Below are positions 24,922 through 35,496 of a DNA stretch of 64,000 bases, one piece after another. A program made the translations under genes and the position numbers. The notes beneath the pieces were generated by a model. It saw only the letters and a program-made list of their open reading frames with translations, made no database searches and had not been told where the DNA came from. Numbering within the stretch: the stretch's first letter is position 1; every line of letters starts with the position of its first letter. Origin of the DNA: Siphonodentalium dalli (Eukaryota; Mollusca; Scaphopoda; Gadilida; Siphonodentaliidae); the NCBI GenBank assembly GCA_032622095.1, contig CP136066.1:206730978-206794977 (forward strand). The letters are read 5' to 3'.

Positions 24922-25735
24922 CAAGCCTGGAAATAATGTGTCTGTCATTTGCAAAATGAGGTCCCCCAAATGTGAATTTAGTGACGCTATCCCGCATGGT
25001 GTGTTAGTGAACGTTCAGACGACCACAATACAATCATAAGTGGAGGAATCTGGCCCAACGAGATTGTAGATAGTTTGCTCACACGATTGCGATGTCGTCG
25101 TACATGATGATATCGTAGGTTGTTCGTAAACATGTGATTGACTACCCAGCGATCTTTCCAGCCACGATTTTAACGTACACACGTAAAATGTTACTGTATC
25201 GAAATTGTGAGGTATCCAAGGATACGCCACAATTTCAAACTAAAATCAAACAGTGCTTGATATTATTTTTTGACTTGCGATTTTGATGTGAGCATGCACA
25301 GTCTAACTACCGGTTACTTCCTACGATGGAAATCCTTCCACTTACGATTGAATCGTGGTCATCTGAACGTTCACTTAGCGTTATCAAATTCAACCTCTGG
25401 GGACCTCATTCAGCTTAGGCCTCATCTTCTGGGAAGTATTTATTTTCTCAAATTAACATTGTTTTAGTTACTTTATCCCTTCTGTTCAGTTTCTATATCC
25501 CCCTAATTTTCAGAAGATAAAATGCATAATCAAGGTAACTAATGGGTGAACATCACCGACTTCAACTGGGGAACTTCAATATTATCCTAGGTCTCCCATA
25601 GCAGTTGAAGCCTCAGTGGAATGAGGTTCCCAAAGGGTGAAATTGGTGATGCTAGCCCACTGTGTGTGATAGCATCACTAAATTTACCCTCTGGGAACCT
25701 TATTCTGCATGACAGGCGCACCATTTCCAGGCTTG
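24922..25735. mobile_element. hAT-like palindromic MITE (CAAGCCT family), long form, split by a Harbinger-like insertion
   Basis: Ends CAAGCCTGGAAAT / CCATTTCCAGGCTTG with the perfect 8-bp duplication TAGGGTAC at 24914-24921 and 25736-25743. The interior has two palindromes built on AATGAGGTCCCC...GGTGAATTTAGTGA and a ~200-bp spacer. The family recurs many times in the window. Confidence 0.88.
25007..25374. mobile_element. PIF/Harbinger-like MITE, nested
   Basis: Inverted termini GTGAACGTTCAGACGACCAC / GTGGTCATCTGAACGTTCAC with TTA on both sides (25004-25006, 25375-25377). The 3-bp TWA duplication is typical of PIF/Harbinger. It lies inside the CAAGCCT-family MITE. Confidence 0.78.
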
Positions 25736-25904
25736 TAGGGTACTCAAGTTGGTATTGAAAATGTTACTGTTTAATGTACAGGAGCACAGAAATGAAACAT
25801 GTATTACTACATGTATTGTCAAAAGTCACCTTGTATATAAATGTTAGTGTCAATTGGTAAGTCTAAGGCACATTATCAACCTCTTCATTGTAAAGAATAA
25901 ATTG

Positions 25905-26090
25905 GGGGCCTCAGTGGCTCAGTCAGTTAGGGGTACAACTCCAAGCCGTCTCGTCCTTCAGTGCCAGCGATGAGGGTTCAAATCCACATGTTTCCATCAT
26001 GATCTTTGTAACTTGAAATAGTTGAAAATTATAAAGTAGTAAAACATGATACAAAGTTATAAACCCCAAGGTCAGCATATCATGATGGTA
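25905..26090 (+). repeat. tRNA-derived SINE head
   Basis: GGGGCCTCAGTGGCTCAGTC... provides an A-box-like TGGCTCAGTCAG, and GGTTCAAATCC (25976-25986) is a good B-box at tRNA-like spacing. It does not fold into a clean cloverleaf with a matched acceptor stem, so it is a tRNA-related SINE and not a tRNA gene. Confidence 0.55.
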
Positions 26091-26094
26091 TTTA

Positions 26095-26790
26095 AGCAGG
26101 CCGCACACTAAGCGATATTTGTCATGCAATCCTTGTCAGGCACCGGTTACGAAGCGAAATCGTAGCATGTGAAGCAGGCAATAGAGCAACTTTTTATTGC
26201 ACGAGCCCTAATAGAGTATAAAATAATATCAACTTATTCTGATTCTAGCAATGAGCCGTGCGATTTATTAGAAGTAGCAAATCAGATTCAGCTATTAATA
26301 TCATCATGTGGCGATCACATGTTATATTACAAAACGACAAAATGTCATCCAACGTCCTTCAAGTTCACATTGATTCACAGAGTCAGAGTGGCAGGACATT
26401 TTGGATGGAAGAAGAAAAAGATGCATTGATTGAGGAATGGGTACCATTAGAAATTTAGAAATTTAATAACAATTTCCAATAACTTGTTGGAAATTGTTAT
26501 TAAATTTCCATCGATAAATACACATACATGTACCTACCACTTGAATAATATAATAATCCACTGCTTTCATGAGAAAATAAGGCCGAACCTCAAACTAATT
26601 GCAACATGAACAAAGTGATCACATGACAACAAGATCGTACAATCCAATCATATCGTGTGTGGTTGTAGAAATCACTCTATCGTAATCGACCGAGACAGAA
26701 ATCGTAGTGCTACATGGATCTTACATCGCAAGGTTCTGTGACAGGGATTGTAGGACAAATATTGGATCATGTGCAACTTGAACATTATAG
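26095..26790. mobile_element. Possible Harbinger-like element with MADF/SANT-like remnant
   Basis: Diverged inverted ends (GCACACTAAGCGATATTTGTC...CAATCCTTGTCA near 26108 against TGACAGGGATTGTAGGACAA near 26740). A plus-strand frame ending near 26458 contains FWMEEEKDALIEEW, resembling the start of Myb/SANT-like domains common in Harbinger accessory proteins. The frame is short and broken; inference only. A hairpin (AATTTAATAACAATTTCC) lies at 26460-26508. Confidence 0.4.
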
Positions 26791-26873
26791 GTCCCTCTAA
26801 TAACGCTGATGGGGTCATTGTCACAAGGCATCGATCACATTCGTAGCCAGCTGTTCAAATTGATCACAAAATG

Positions 26874-27037
26874 CAGTAATGCCCTAAATAATCGACTCTA
26901 TAACCACAGCAGAATTATGGGTAACTCTCACTGAGAGCTTTCCGATGAATGGCAACAAGCCATATTTCCTACTAAATCCTGAAAAGTTACCCATAATTCC
27001 ACTGTGGTTAAGGAGTCGATTATTTAGAGCATTACTG
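26874..27037. mobile_element. Palindromic Tc1/mariner-like MITE, left arm shortened
   Basis: CAGTAATGCCCTAAATAATC ... GCATTACTG with TA on the right. The left arm lacks the internal block between ATGGGTAA and CTCTCACTGAGAG. Confidence 0.78.
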
Positions 27038-27394
27038 TAGCTAGCTTTTTGAAGGGCGATGACATTCATAGCCAGCTTTTAATATTCATGTCTGTCTAAT
27101 GAATGAAACTAATGGTTTGGTAAATTACATTCATGAGTAGATGAATGAAAAACTTACATTTATAAGGGAAGAAATAATTTAAATATAGGTTAATCATTTA
27201 CATACCTAAGGGTTTCGATTTATGTTATGAAATTGCTCAAGTTCTATTCATATAGGGCCTATCTTAATAAACGAAACCAGATTTTAGAGCATGACTTTGT
27301 TATTTTCGTTGCGCGGATACCTTGTGACAATGACCCCATCGGCTCTAATAACACAACTACATTCATCATCTCAATAAGAGTTCCTTAGCCAGCA

Positions 27395-27580
27395 AGGAAC
27401 AAATGCAATGTTTGACCACACTGACGGTCACTATTATCTTCACTCAGCGCAAAACAAGGAACAGATGCAATGTTTGACCACACTGACGGTCACTATTATC
27501 TTCACTCAGCGCTATACAAGGAACAGATGCAATGTTTGACCACACTGACGGTCACTATTATCTTCACTCAGTGCCATACA
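27395..27580. repeat. 62-bp minisatellite, three copies
   Basis: Three near-identical units beginning CAAGGAACAGATGCAATG and ending CTTCACTCAGCGC. The last unit runs straight into the next MITE. Confidence 0.85.
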
Positions 27581-28013
27581 AGCCTGAATATAGTGTGTCT
27601 GACATTTGCAGAATGAGGTCCCCAGAGGGGGAATTTAGTGCAGGGGGCTAGTATGACCAAACTCACCCTCTAGGGACCTCATTCTGCTTAGGCCTCATAT
27701 TCTAGGAAGAATCTGTAGTATCAAATTAACATGGTTTTTAGTTACTTTTTCCCTTCTGTTCAGTTTCTTTATCCCCTAATTTGCAGAAGATAAAAGTCAT
27801 AATCGAGGTGACTAATGGGTGAATATCACCAACATCAACTGGGGAGCTTCAATCTGATCCTAGGTGTCCCATAGCAGTTGAGGCCTAAGCAGAGTGAGGT
27901 TCCCAGAGGGTGAATTTGATGATGCTAGCCCACCGTGTTGCGGGAGAGCGTCACTAAATTAACCCTCTGGGGACCTCATTCTGCAAATTTCAGACACACT
28001 ATATTCAGGCTTG
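27579..28013. mobile_element. CAAGCCT-family hAT-like MITE, long form
   Basis: CAAGCCTGAATATAGTG / CACTATATTCAGGCTTG with flanks GTGCCATA and GCGCCATA (one mismatch). Two internal palindromes and a ~200-bp spacer, as at 24922-25735 and 40528-40965. Confidence 0.85.
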
Positions 28014-28309
28014 GCGCCATATATGAGTGCCGGAGTGAATTCTGGATTAGCATTGTCTCAATTGGCTGCACCAATTATAATTTCGACTCTGGAATGCCAT
28101 GAAGCCTCGTAGCCCATGATGCTACCATGTGGCGGAATGGATTATTTCTTCATTTGTCCTCATTTTCCTTAGGTTTTCCATTTGTGAGACTGAAATACAG
28201 AGAAACAATTAATTTTGAGTGATAACTGTTAGCAATCTCTACCAGAGCACACCAGTCATACTTCCTTTCTGACTCTGTCACCGGCTGGGTACTGGTCTGC
28301 CATTTCTAT

Positions 28310-28590
28310 ATTTAGCGCAGGGTTTTCCAAACAAAATGGCGAAAACGATCGCCCCAAAGTCAAATTTCCTATGTGCTTTGAGAACAATTCCCGCTCTAAA
28401 AACTTAATGACAGAATGGAGGATCAGGGCGGTAGTTTTTTTGATGATTTTCGCAAGCAACTCGTAAAAATTGGAGCAAATTAGAACTCTTGTGACTGACT
28501 TGCCATGCATTTTGTCGGGACATTGTTGTCCATGTGCGTTTTTAGACTTTTGTGTTGATAAAATAATCGGAGAACCAAATCACACCTTAA
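28310..28590. repeat. Fragment of the 7359-8726 element interior
   Basis: Matches about 7745-8000 by eye (AACAAAATGGCGAAAAC, GATCGCCCCAAAGTC, TTTTCGCAAGCAACT, TTGGAGCAAATTAGAACTCT) but lacks the terminal arms. Confidence 0.75.
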
Positions 28591-28601
28591 TGGCTAGGGA
28601 C

Positions 28602-29681
28602 CAGACCTGTTAAGTTTTGAAAATGTCAATCCGTGAGATTTTTGCGGGAGGTATGCCCAAATATGTTCATGTTCCAAAAATAATTTTTATGATGAAGATT
28701 GCATAATTTTTATGAGTTTCTATTTTATAAATATATAGACCTAAATAAAATGGCAATGAATATCCTGTTGGTAATTGTAATAGAGCTGCTCTGTGTGGGA
28801 GATACCACCATTTATTAAAAAGAAAGAAGCAGATCACACTTCGTAAAAATACTCAGAATTCCACCGGAAACAGCCGGATATGCGTGAAACCGAAAGTACA
28901 ACATCGTAATAAACGACAAAATGGACTCGTCTTACGGTTTAACCCACAAAAGAAATGCACACATTCCACCATTTATTAACAAATTTTAAGAAGCAGAAAC
29001 TTTGTTTAAAGTTAGTCAAAACGAATCCGAGTTACACAGGTGACAACCGGACATGTATGCGTGAAACCGAAAGTACAAAATGACCCGTCTTAAAAGTTTT
29101 ACCCGCAAAATAAAAGACACATTCCGTTCTCAATGCATACCACTATCAGTGAACTTAAATCATAAAGTATCCATTACTTATGTTCATCAATGAGGCCTCA
29201 CAATACAGCTGCACGCTTGTGATTAAACGTATTGTTTTATTTCGTTTGCAATGCATGCCACTAATCCGTTACTAAGAAATGTTCATCAATGAGGCCTAAC
29301 AATACAGAACTTTGCACACTTGTGATTATACGTATTGTTTACTAAAACAACACCCTCCATACGTGTGGCTTCACCAGAGTGTGAAAATCAATTAATATCA
29401 GTCACAGTTCACCACAAATTGAGTCTTCAATCAAAAGTTACCGACGATACATTCTGTGAATGTTAATGTGTGGGTATTTACGGTACCGGAAATAAGGAAG
29501 TCACTGTCATTTGGGGAATTCCCGCAAATGCACAAATTTAAAAAATAACAAAAACTTCGTTTTGGGATTTTCAATGTGGGGTTTTGACGAATCCGTGAGA
29601 AATTGGGGGTTATCCGTGTTTGCGGAATTGCCGTGGAAATCCGTGAGTCTCACGGACAATCCGTGGAACTTAACAGCTCTG
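28602..29681. mobile_element. hAT-type element (1.08 kb) with perfect 8-bp TSD
   Basis: Ends CAGACCTGTTAAGTT / AACTTAACAGCTCTG, subterminal AATCCGTGAGA repeats, and CTAGGGAC on both sides (28594-28601, 29682-29689). No transposase frame. Confidence 0.92.
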
Positions 29682-30251
29682 CTAGGGACAGTGTAGCTCA
29701 ATTGGGTTGTGAAAAATGTTTTACCCCTCATTAAAATGATATACCATTCATACTTGATTAACTAAAATGTAGAGGCTCTAACAAGAACACAGAAGAAAGT
29801 CATTTGGTTGAACTATTTGTAAACTTTAGCACTAATGAAATATAAAGAGGATATCTGGGCATTTTTTGAGTGGAAATGGAAAATTATGTCATGAGTGAGC
29901 AAGACAAATGTTTATTTTCATGAGTGGCTTGCCACGAGCGAAAATAAACAATTATTTCAATCACAAATGACAGATTTTTCAGTTTCCACTCGAAAACACT
30001 AGAAATTCTTCAGTTTCCAATCGAAAACACTAGAAATTCATTAGTTTCCACTCAAAAACAATAGAAATACTTTTTATTTACGCATTTCCAAAGAATTTCA
30101 CAATTTATGATGATAATTGTTCTCACAGTCGCCGTCAATCGATGTATCAAAGCCAACATCTGACGCTGCCTGTTCATTTCACCATCCGCAGAATAGAGAA
30201 ATAATGTTCCTGTATATTTCCATTTATTTACCCCATAATTTCAATTTTTAT

Positions 30252-31011
30252 CAGGGTTCGCGCTGGCCCAAAATTTTCAGGTGCCAACACTGTTGCCAAT
30301 TGAATTATTTTTAGAGCCACTTTATACTTTCTGTTGCCACTTTTTTCCGACCAGTATTTTTTGGTGCCACTTTTGAATTTGGTATACCAAAACAAACCAA
30401 AAAAACAAGCAAATTATCTATAATATGTATATATTTATTTTTATAATGTCTGAATGTCCGAAGAAATCAGTAACTTTTTTCATTTTAGAAGGGTGTTGCG
30501 TGTCTTAAATCTAACTTGCACTTACGATTCATATTTGCTGTCTTTCACAGTTTGTTAAAGCTGAGTTACGAAGGAGATATTTATGATAATTTATCACCTA
30601 ACACCTACTATCAACACACAACGTCCTAACGATGTAGACTTCATGAAGCACTTTGTTTGACTAATGTTTGTCAAATATGAGTCAATAGCCGTTTGTAGTG
30701 TTACCGAGTTACCGAGGTATTATCGAGTAGAACTTCGAAACCATGTCACCCCCGCGATAAAATAAGTCGATCTGACATAAGCCGCGAATCTATTATACCC
30801 TTTCAATTAGGACACAATTAGCTATGTCGCGACCGGATATCGATGTGTGTTTTGTTTCCGACCGATTAACTGCAAGCTTTATTATATGCCCGATGGGTAC
30901 CAATTGCCAAAAAGCTAGGAGCCACTTTTTGTAGCCAATCGGGATTGTTTTGGAGCCATTTCATTTTTTTATAGCAATTTGCTAAATTGGCAATAGGCAG
31001 CGCGAACCCTG
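30252..31011. mobile_element. hAT-type element (760 bp) with perfect 8-bp TSD
   Basis: TIR CAGGGTTCGCGCTG / CAGCGCGAACCCTG flanked by ATTTTTAT (30244-30251, 31012-31019). TGCCAA/GCCACTTTT motifs recur at both ends. Related to the 12015-12565 element. Confidence 0.93.
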
Positions 31012-31167
31012 ATTTTTATAGATCAATGGTACACACAAGTGAATCAGTCGCACATGTGAGCTAGTGTGAAAGTATAAACTTTCTCACTCCCCTTCTGAGA
31101 TATCAAAATTGATTTAATAGAGAGTTTTTCGACAAACCATCATTGAACGTATAATATATATAATTAC

Positions 31168-31360
31168 TGAGTTCTGTAGTTCATACAATGCATAGCGCTC
31201 CTATGAGTTGGGAGGCAGAGTTTTCATATGTATACTTACTGAGTTCTGTAGTTCATACAATGCATAGCGCTCCTATGAGTTGGGAGGCAGAGTTTTCATA
31301 TGTATACTTACTGAGTTCTGTAGTTCATACAATGCATAGCGCTCCTCAGATGAGTTGGGA
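31168..31360. repeat. 72-bp tandem repeat, about 2.6 copies
   Basis: ATACAATGCATAGCGCTCCT ... CATATGTATACTTACTGAGT repeats at 72-bp spacing. Because 72 is divisible by 3, a 100-codon frame crosses it without being a gene. Confidence 0.85.
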
Positions 31361-32054
31361 GGGAGAGTTTTCCGATATTCTTCCAGTTGGGTTTTATCCT
31401 TCTGAGAGACATACACCTGAATATATTATGAAAGAGTCCATGACACGGCTATTCAGTTTATATGTAGAATTATCTATTTTTAAAATTTGATTTGGTTTGA
31501 AAAAGTGTTTGCCAAGTGAAAATGCTGGTGTTGAATATATGAAGACAGCCAATTAAGCTACAAATGCAATTTAGTCATTAATGTTCCTTGTAATTGAAAG
31601 GCTGAATTAATCAAAACCAGTGTGGAGATCACTCTGTTCAAATATGTTTGGTCTGACAATAAATGACCTCTTAGTCACATATCCCCTGAAGCTGAATCGC
31701 AAAATTCAACATTAGCTCTATCAAAAAGATATCATTCAGAAACTCAACAAAAACTTCCAGGAGATCAATTTCCATAAATTGGAAGTTATCTTCCAAAAAA
31801 AAACCACCTGAATTTCAAAGTCGACAAAGGTCAGTAACTCGAGCAAAAATGGGTGGACAGAACTGAAGATTGAATGTGACATGTACTTTATGGTTTCAAA
31901 CCTGCAAACCAAATTTCATTCCTTTAAGTCCAAATTAACTGAAGTTATCATCTGGAAACCAAGAATACCAGAATTAAAAAAAATTATACATGACCCATAT
32001 TTTAAGGTTGTAAACCTACATATCAAGTTTCATTCCATTCAGTTAACATTAACT

Positions 32055-32496
32055 TAAAGATGCATAATCCAAATTAACGCCCCCAAATTACTATTTATTT
32101 GGCTTCAGGGGTAAAAAATATTTGAATAGAGCTGAGGAATCCGCCCATCAAAGCTCAGATTGATCAGCTATCAATTTTTATAATCTATTATCTTTCACCT
32201 CCGGTACTTTTTAGTGGCCTGGTAAAAGGTACTAGAAGAGGGTCTCGAACCAAATTGCAGATGGATAACTCTAAAAATCAAGTGGCTTTTGTGTGTCAGA
32301 TATTCGACGAACCGGCCAAATTTCGGTGAACAAAATGTTGATAAATAACAGGTTTTGGGAAGTTTTATACTATAGTTGACTGTGGTTAGCATTATTTTTG
32401 GGCAATTAATCAATCCTGATAACTGACGTTGCATTTCAAAAAATGTTGTTGGAATCTGATGAAATGGGGACCATCGAATGGGATTGAGTACCTTTA
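32055..32496. mobile_element. ~440-bp MITE with TAAAGATGC termini, copy 2
   Basis: TAAAGATGCATAATCC ... GGATTGAGTACCTTTA, same interior as 20718-21157 with scattered differences and small indels. Confidence 0.78.
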
Positions 32497-33884
32497 AATA
32501 TCATCCAGAAATGAAAATTAACCCCAAGTCTGGTAAAAATGGGCAGACGGACACCAAAATCAAACTGGACTCGTATTTAGTATAAACATATTTTTACTCG
32601 TATTTGTGTCAGTGAACCTACACACCAAATTTATCTAAAGTTATCATCTGGAAATGAAATATGAATGGTCGGACAGACCAAAAACATAATACATCCTGTT
32701 TATAAATGGGCGTATAATAAATAAAATTCTGCCCAATTTTATGTGGTATATATCATGTGTTGACCACTTTAAGGGAAATAGACATGTTTAGCCACATGTA
32801 CATGTAACTTGTAACGTTCATTACTATGGTATTGTTATGGAGATGGACTTGGTGGGTATCACATGCTTTTATGATATGACGTTTATAAGTATCGGTCCAA
32901 TGTCTAGCAAAACGTTTAAACACTAGTTCCTGCATAGAGTTAGTAGCTCATTCAGTTATTAGAGGATTGGATTATTTCTTTTTGCTACAAGTTGGACTAA
33001 AAAATTTGAAACGGAATGGCAATGGCAACACACAACCTCTCCAAACCGAACACCATTCGGACTGACCCTTCTGTTTGGTTTAGAGAGGTGTTCGGTTTAT
33101 AGAAAATCACACTACGATTGGAATGTATTGACGTTGTTACTAGGCATTGTTGAAGTACAATCAACTTATTTTTGAATAATTAAAGTTCATTCTATTAAGT
33201 ACCAAATAAGATATAAATGACAATAGATAAAACATGGTATAATAAGGTTTAATAAGAACTAACGAGGGGCCGATCACGATCGGCAGATGTTTAACCCATC
33301 CCTTGGCGATAGTAAATTGTTAAGATCAGAATCATAATCTTTTAATGTTGAATTATAGAGTATACTGTTATGATCTAAAGTAGTATATGACAAATGTACA
33401 TAATAACCAGTAATAACACAAATTATTGGAATGTATGAGTCAATATAGAAGGGTTAATATAACATCTAAACTCTAGAGCCTGTCACCACTATCATAGTGT
33501 GAGCAGTTCTATTCATGTTGTTGCAAATTGCCATGTGAGATATCAAAATAATATAATTATTTATTTAATGGAAAAGGTTAAAAGACATGGAATGGGTAAA
33601 AGGGGTTAAATCACCTATCTCTGCCCTGTTTGATCCAATGTAGTCCCATCATCCAAGGACTTAGAGAGCTCCATTGGTCTAGTTAAATAAATTCACCTGG
33701 CTAAGTTGTGGTTAAAAAGATAGCTAAATCAATTTATCCAATAATTCACTGTGTCTCTTATACAGACCTAACATATGAGGGCTATAAATAACTCTCAAAG
33801 CAATAAACTATATTGTCTTTTATCTTGCTCACAGAGAAGCAGGTATTCATTAATTGTAAGTTACTTGGGTTATAATCTGGATAA

Positions 33885-34752
33885 TTCTTAGTTTAAAAAG
33901 GGCCATATCTCTGGTATAACAAATTGGATCTAACCCATATTCAAACTCGTTCTGTATTTTGAGTTGAGAAACTCACATACCAAATTTGGTTCCTATCAGA
34001 TGAAAAATGGTTGATTTATCGAAGTACATGTACGTGTGAATCATATGTCAAAGGACCATAACACCATTAAAAAAAATCCGATCAAACCCATATTCGAAAT
34101 CAATCTGTATGTTGGTCTGAGAAACTCATACACCAAATTTGGTTCCAATCAGATAAAAAATGTTTGAGTTATGGCAGAATTCATGAATTCCAAGTCGAAA
34201 AAGGGCCATAACTCCGTAAAAAAAACTCCGATCAAACCCATATTCGAACTCGATCTGTATTTTGGGTCGAGAAACTGACATACCAAATTTGGTTCCGATC
34301 AGATAAAAAATGTTTGAGTTACGGCAGAATTCATTAATTCTAAGTCGAAAAAGGTCCATAACTCCGTAATAAAAAGTCGGATCAAACCCATATTCGAACT
34401 CGATCTGTATTTTGGGCCGAGAAACTCACATACCAAATTTGGTTCCGATCAGATAAAAAATGTTTGAGTTATGGCAGAATGCGTGAATTCTAAGTCGAAA
34501 AAGGGCCATAACTCCGTAAAAAAAAGTCGGATCAAACCCATATTCGAACTCGATCTGTATTTTGGGCTGAAAACCCCATATACAAAATTTGGTTTTGATC
34601 AGGTAAAAAATGTTTGAGTTATCGCATTACACGTAAAGTGTCTACGGACGGACAGACAGACGGACGGACAGACGGACGGACGGACGCACGACGAGTGGTC
34701 AATCCGGACAACGACACTATGTTTACCATACATGGTATGGGTAAACATAAAA
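33885..34752 (+). repeat. Pearl-like element, family A, with ~152-bp core array
   Basis: Five core units (TCGAAAAAGGGCCATAACTC ... CAGATAAAAAATGTTTGAG), an ACGG/ACAG microsatellite (34645-34687), AGTGGTCAATCCGG and the 3' hairpin TTTACCATACATGGTATGGGTAAA + CATAAAAA. The array lies between the putative left and right ends of a pogo-like element (33040, 35335). Confidence 0.82.
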
Positions 34753-35204
34753 ATGTAATTAGCTCTATATGGTTCAATGGTCATATATCTGTTAATAAAT
34801 ATGCTTAAATCGAATGGAAAAAAATCAACAATGAATTAGAAAAACACCACGGAAATCCAGCGTGCATAGTAGTTAGAGCATCACTTACTTAGTTGGTATA
34901 AAATTGCTATCAAAGTGTTTATTTTATCACCCAATGACTGAACCAATGATGCAAAGCCTAATATAGCAATAAATGAGAAAACTGCATTTCCAAATTATGT
35001 AAGCTACCTTCAGATTTAATATGTAAAATATCTGGCTTAGACCAATTGTTTATCTCATACCATGTGTTCCAGAGCTCAGCATCAAGTATGTAAAATCTGC
35101 TGCACGTGCGTTCGGTCGGTATTAATTTCCTCGTTTGGATTTCGGAGGTAAAAAATTAATGTATTTGTTCACTTATTGACTAAATAATCCATCCGATTTT
35201 GGGA

Positions 35205-35337
35205 ATAGAGAGGTTTCGGTTTATAGAGGTAATTTTTAGTGAGAATGCACTTGTGTGGATTTGGGACCGGACAATTTGTTCGGTATGGAGAGGGATTCAG
35301 TTTATAGAGGGTCTGGTTTGGAGAGGTTTCACTGTAC
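35205..35337. mobile_element. Pogo/Tigger-like right terminus
   Basis: Reads TACAGTGAAACCTCTCCAAA in the reverse direction, a terminus typical of invertebrate pogo-type elements, followed by ACCCTCTATAAACTGAA repeats. A possible partner end (ACCTCTCCAAACCGAACACC) lies at 33040-33110. A similar TACAGTGAAACCTG end lies at 50561. Confidence 0.5.
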
Positions 35338-35406
35338 AAGTTACAGGTCTGTGTGGCTAAACCTGGCTATCATCTAACCTCACATGTGAGATTCTTAAGT
35401 ACTTAC

Positions 35407-35496
35407 ATCTATAACTACTCTGTGACATTTGAATTTCTTAGCAAGTATCATTCTTTTATCTACATCATCCACCAATCGCATGTATTTTTCAAGAAC
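35407..35496 (-). CDS. VIPAS39: VIPAS39 exon, most C-terminal one found
   Basis: 90 nt, phase 0; acceptor TTTTTCAG, donor GTAAGT at 35401-35406. Encodes [20 protein letters not shown], then [10 protein letters not shown], matching the family block that precedes a final ~40-residue tail (YR.L.DRQ.L.. in vertebrates). The strong donor shows that at least one more exon follows; I could not identify it. Confidence 0.94.

Noticed and set aside
25905..25990. Functional tRNA gene
   Set aside because: A- and B-boxes are present, but no matching acceptor stem or clean anticodon arm could be folded; more likely a SINE head.
34967..35160. Minus-strand open frame (about 65 codons) as the missing VIPAS39 last exon
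   Set aside because: Translation shows no likeness to the VIPAS39 tail and no good acceptor precedes it in phase 0.
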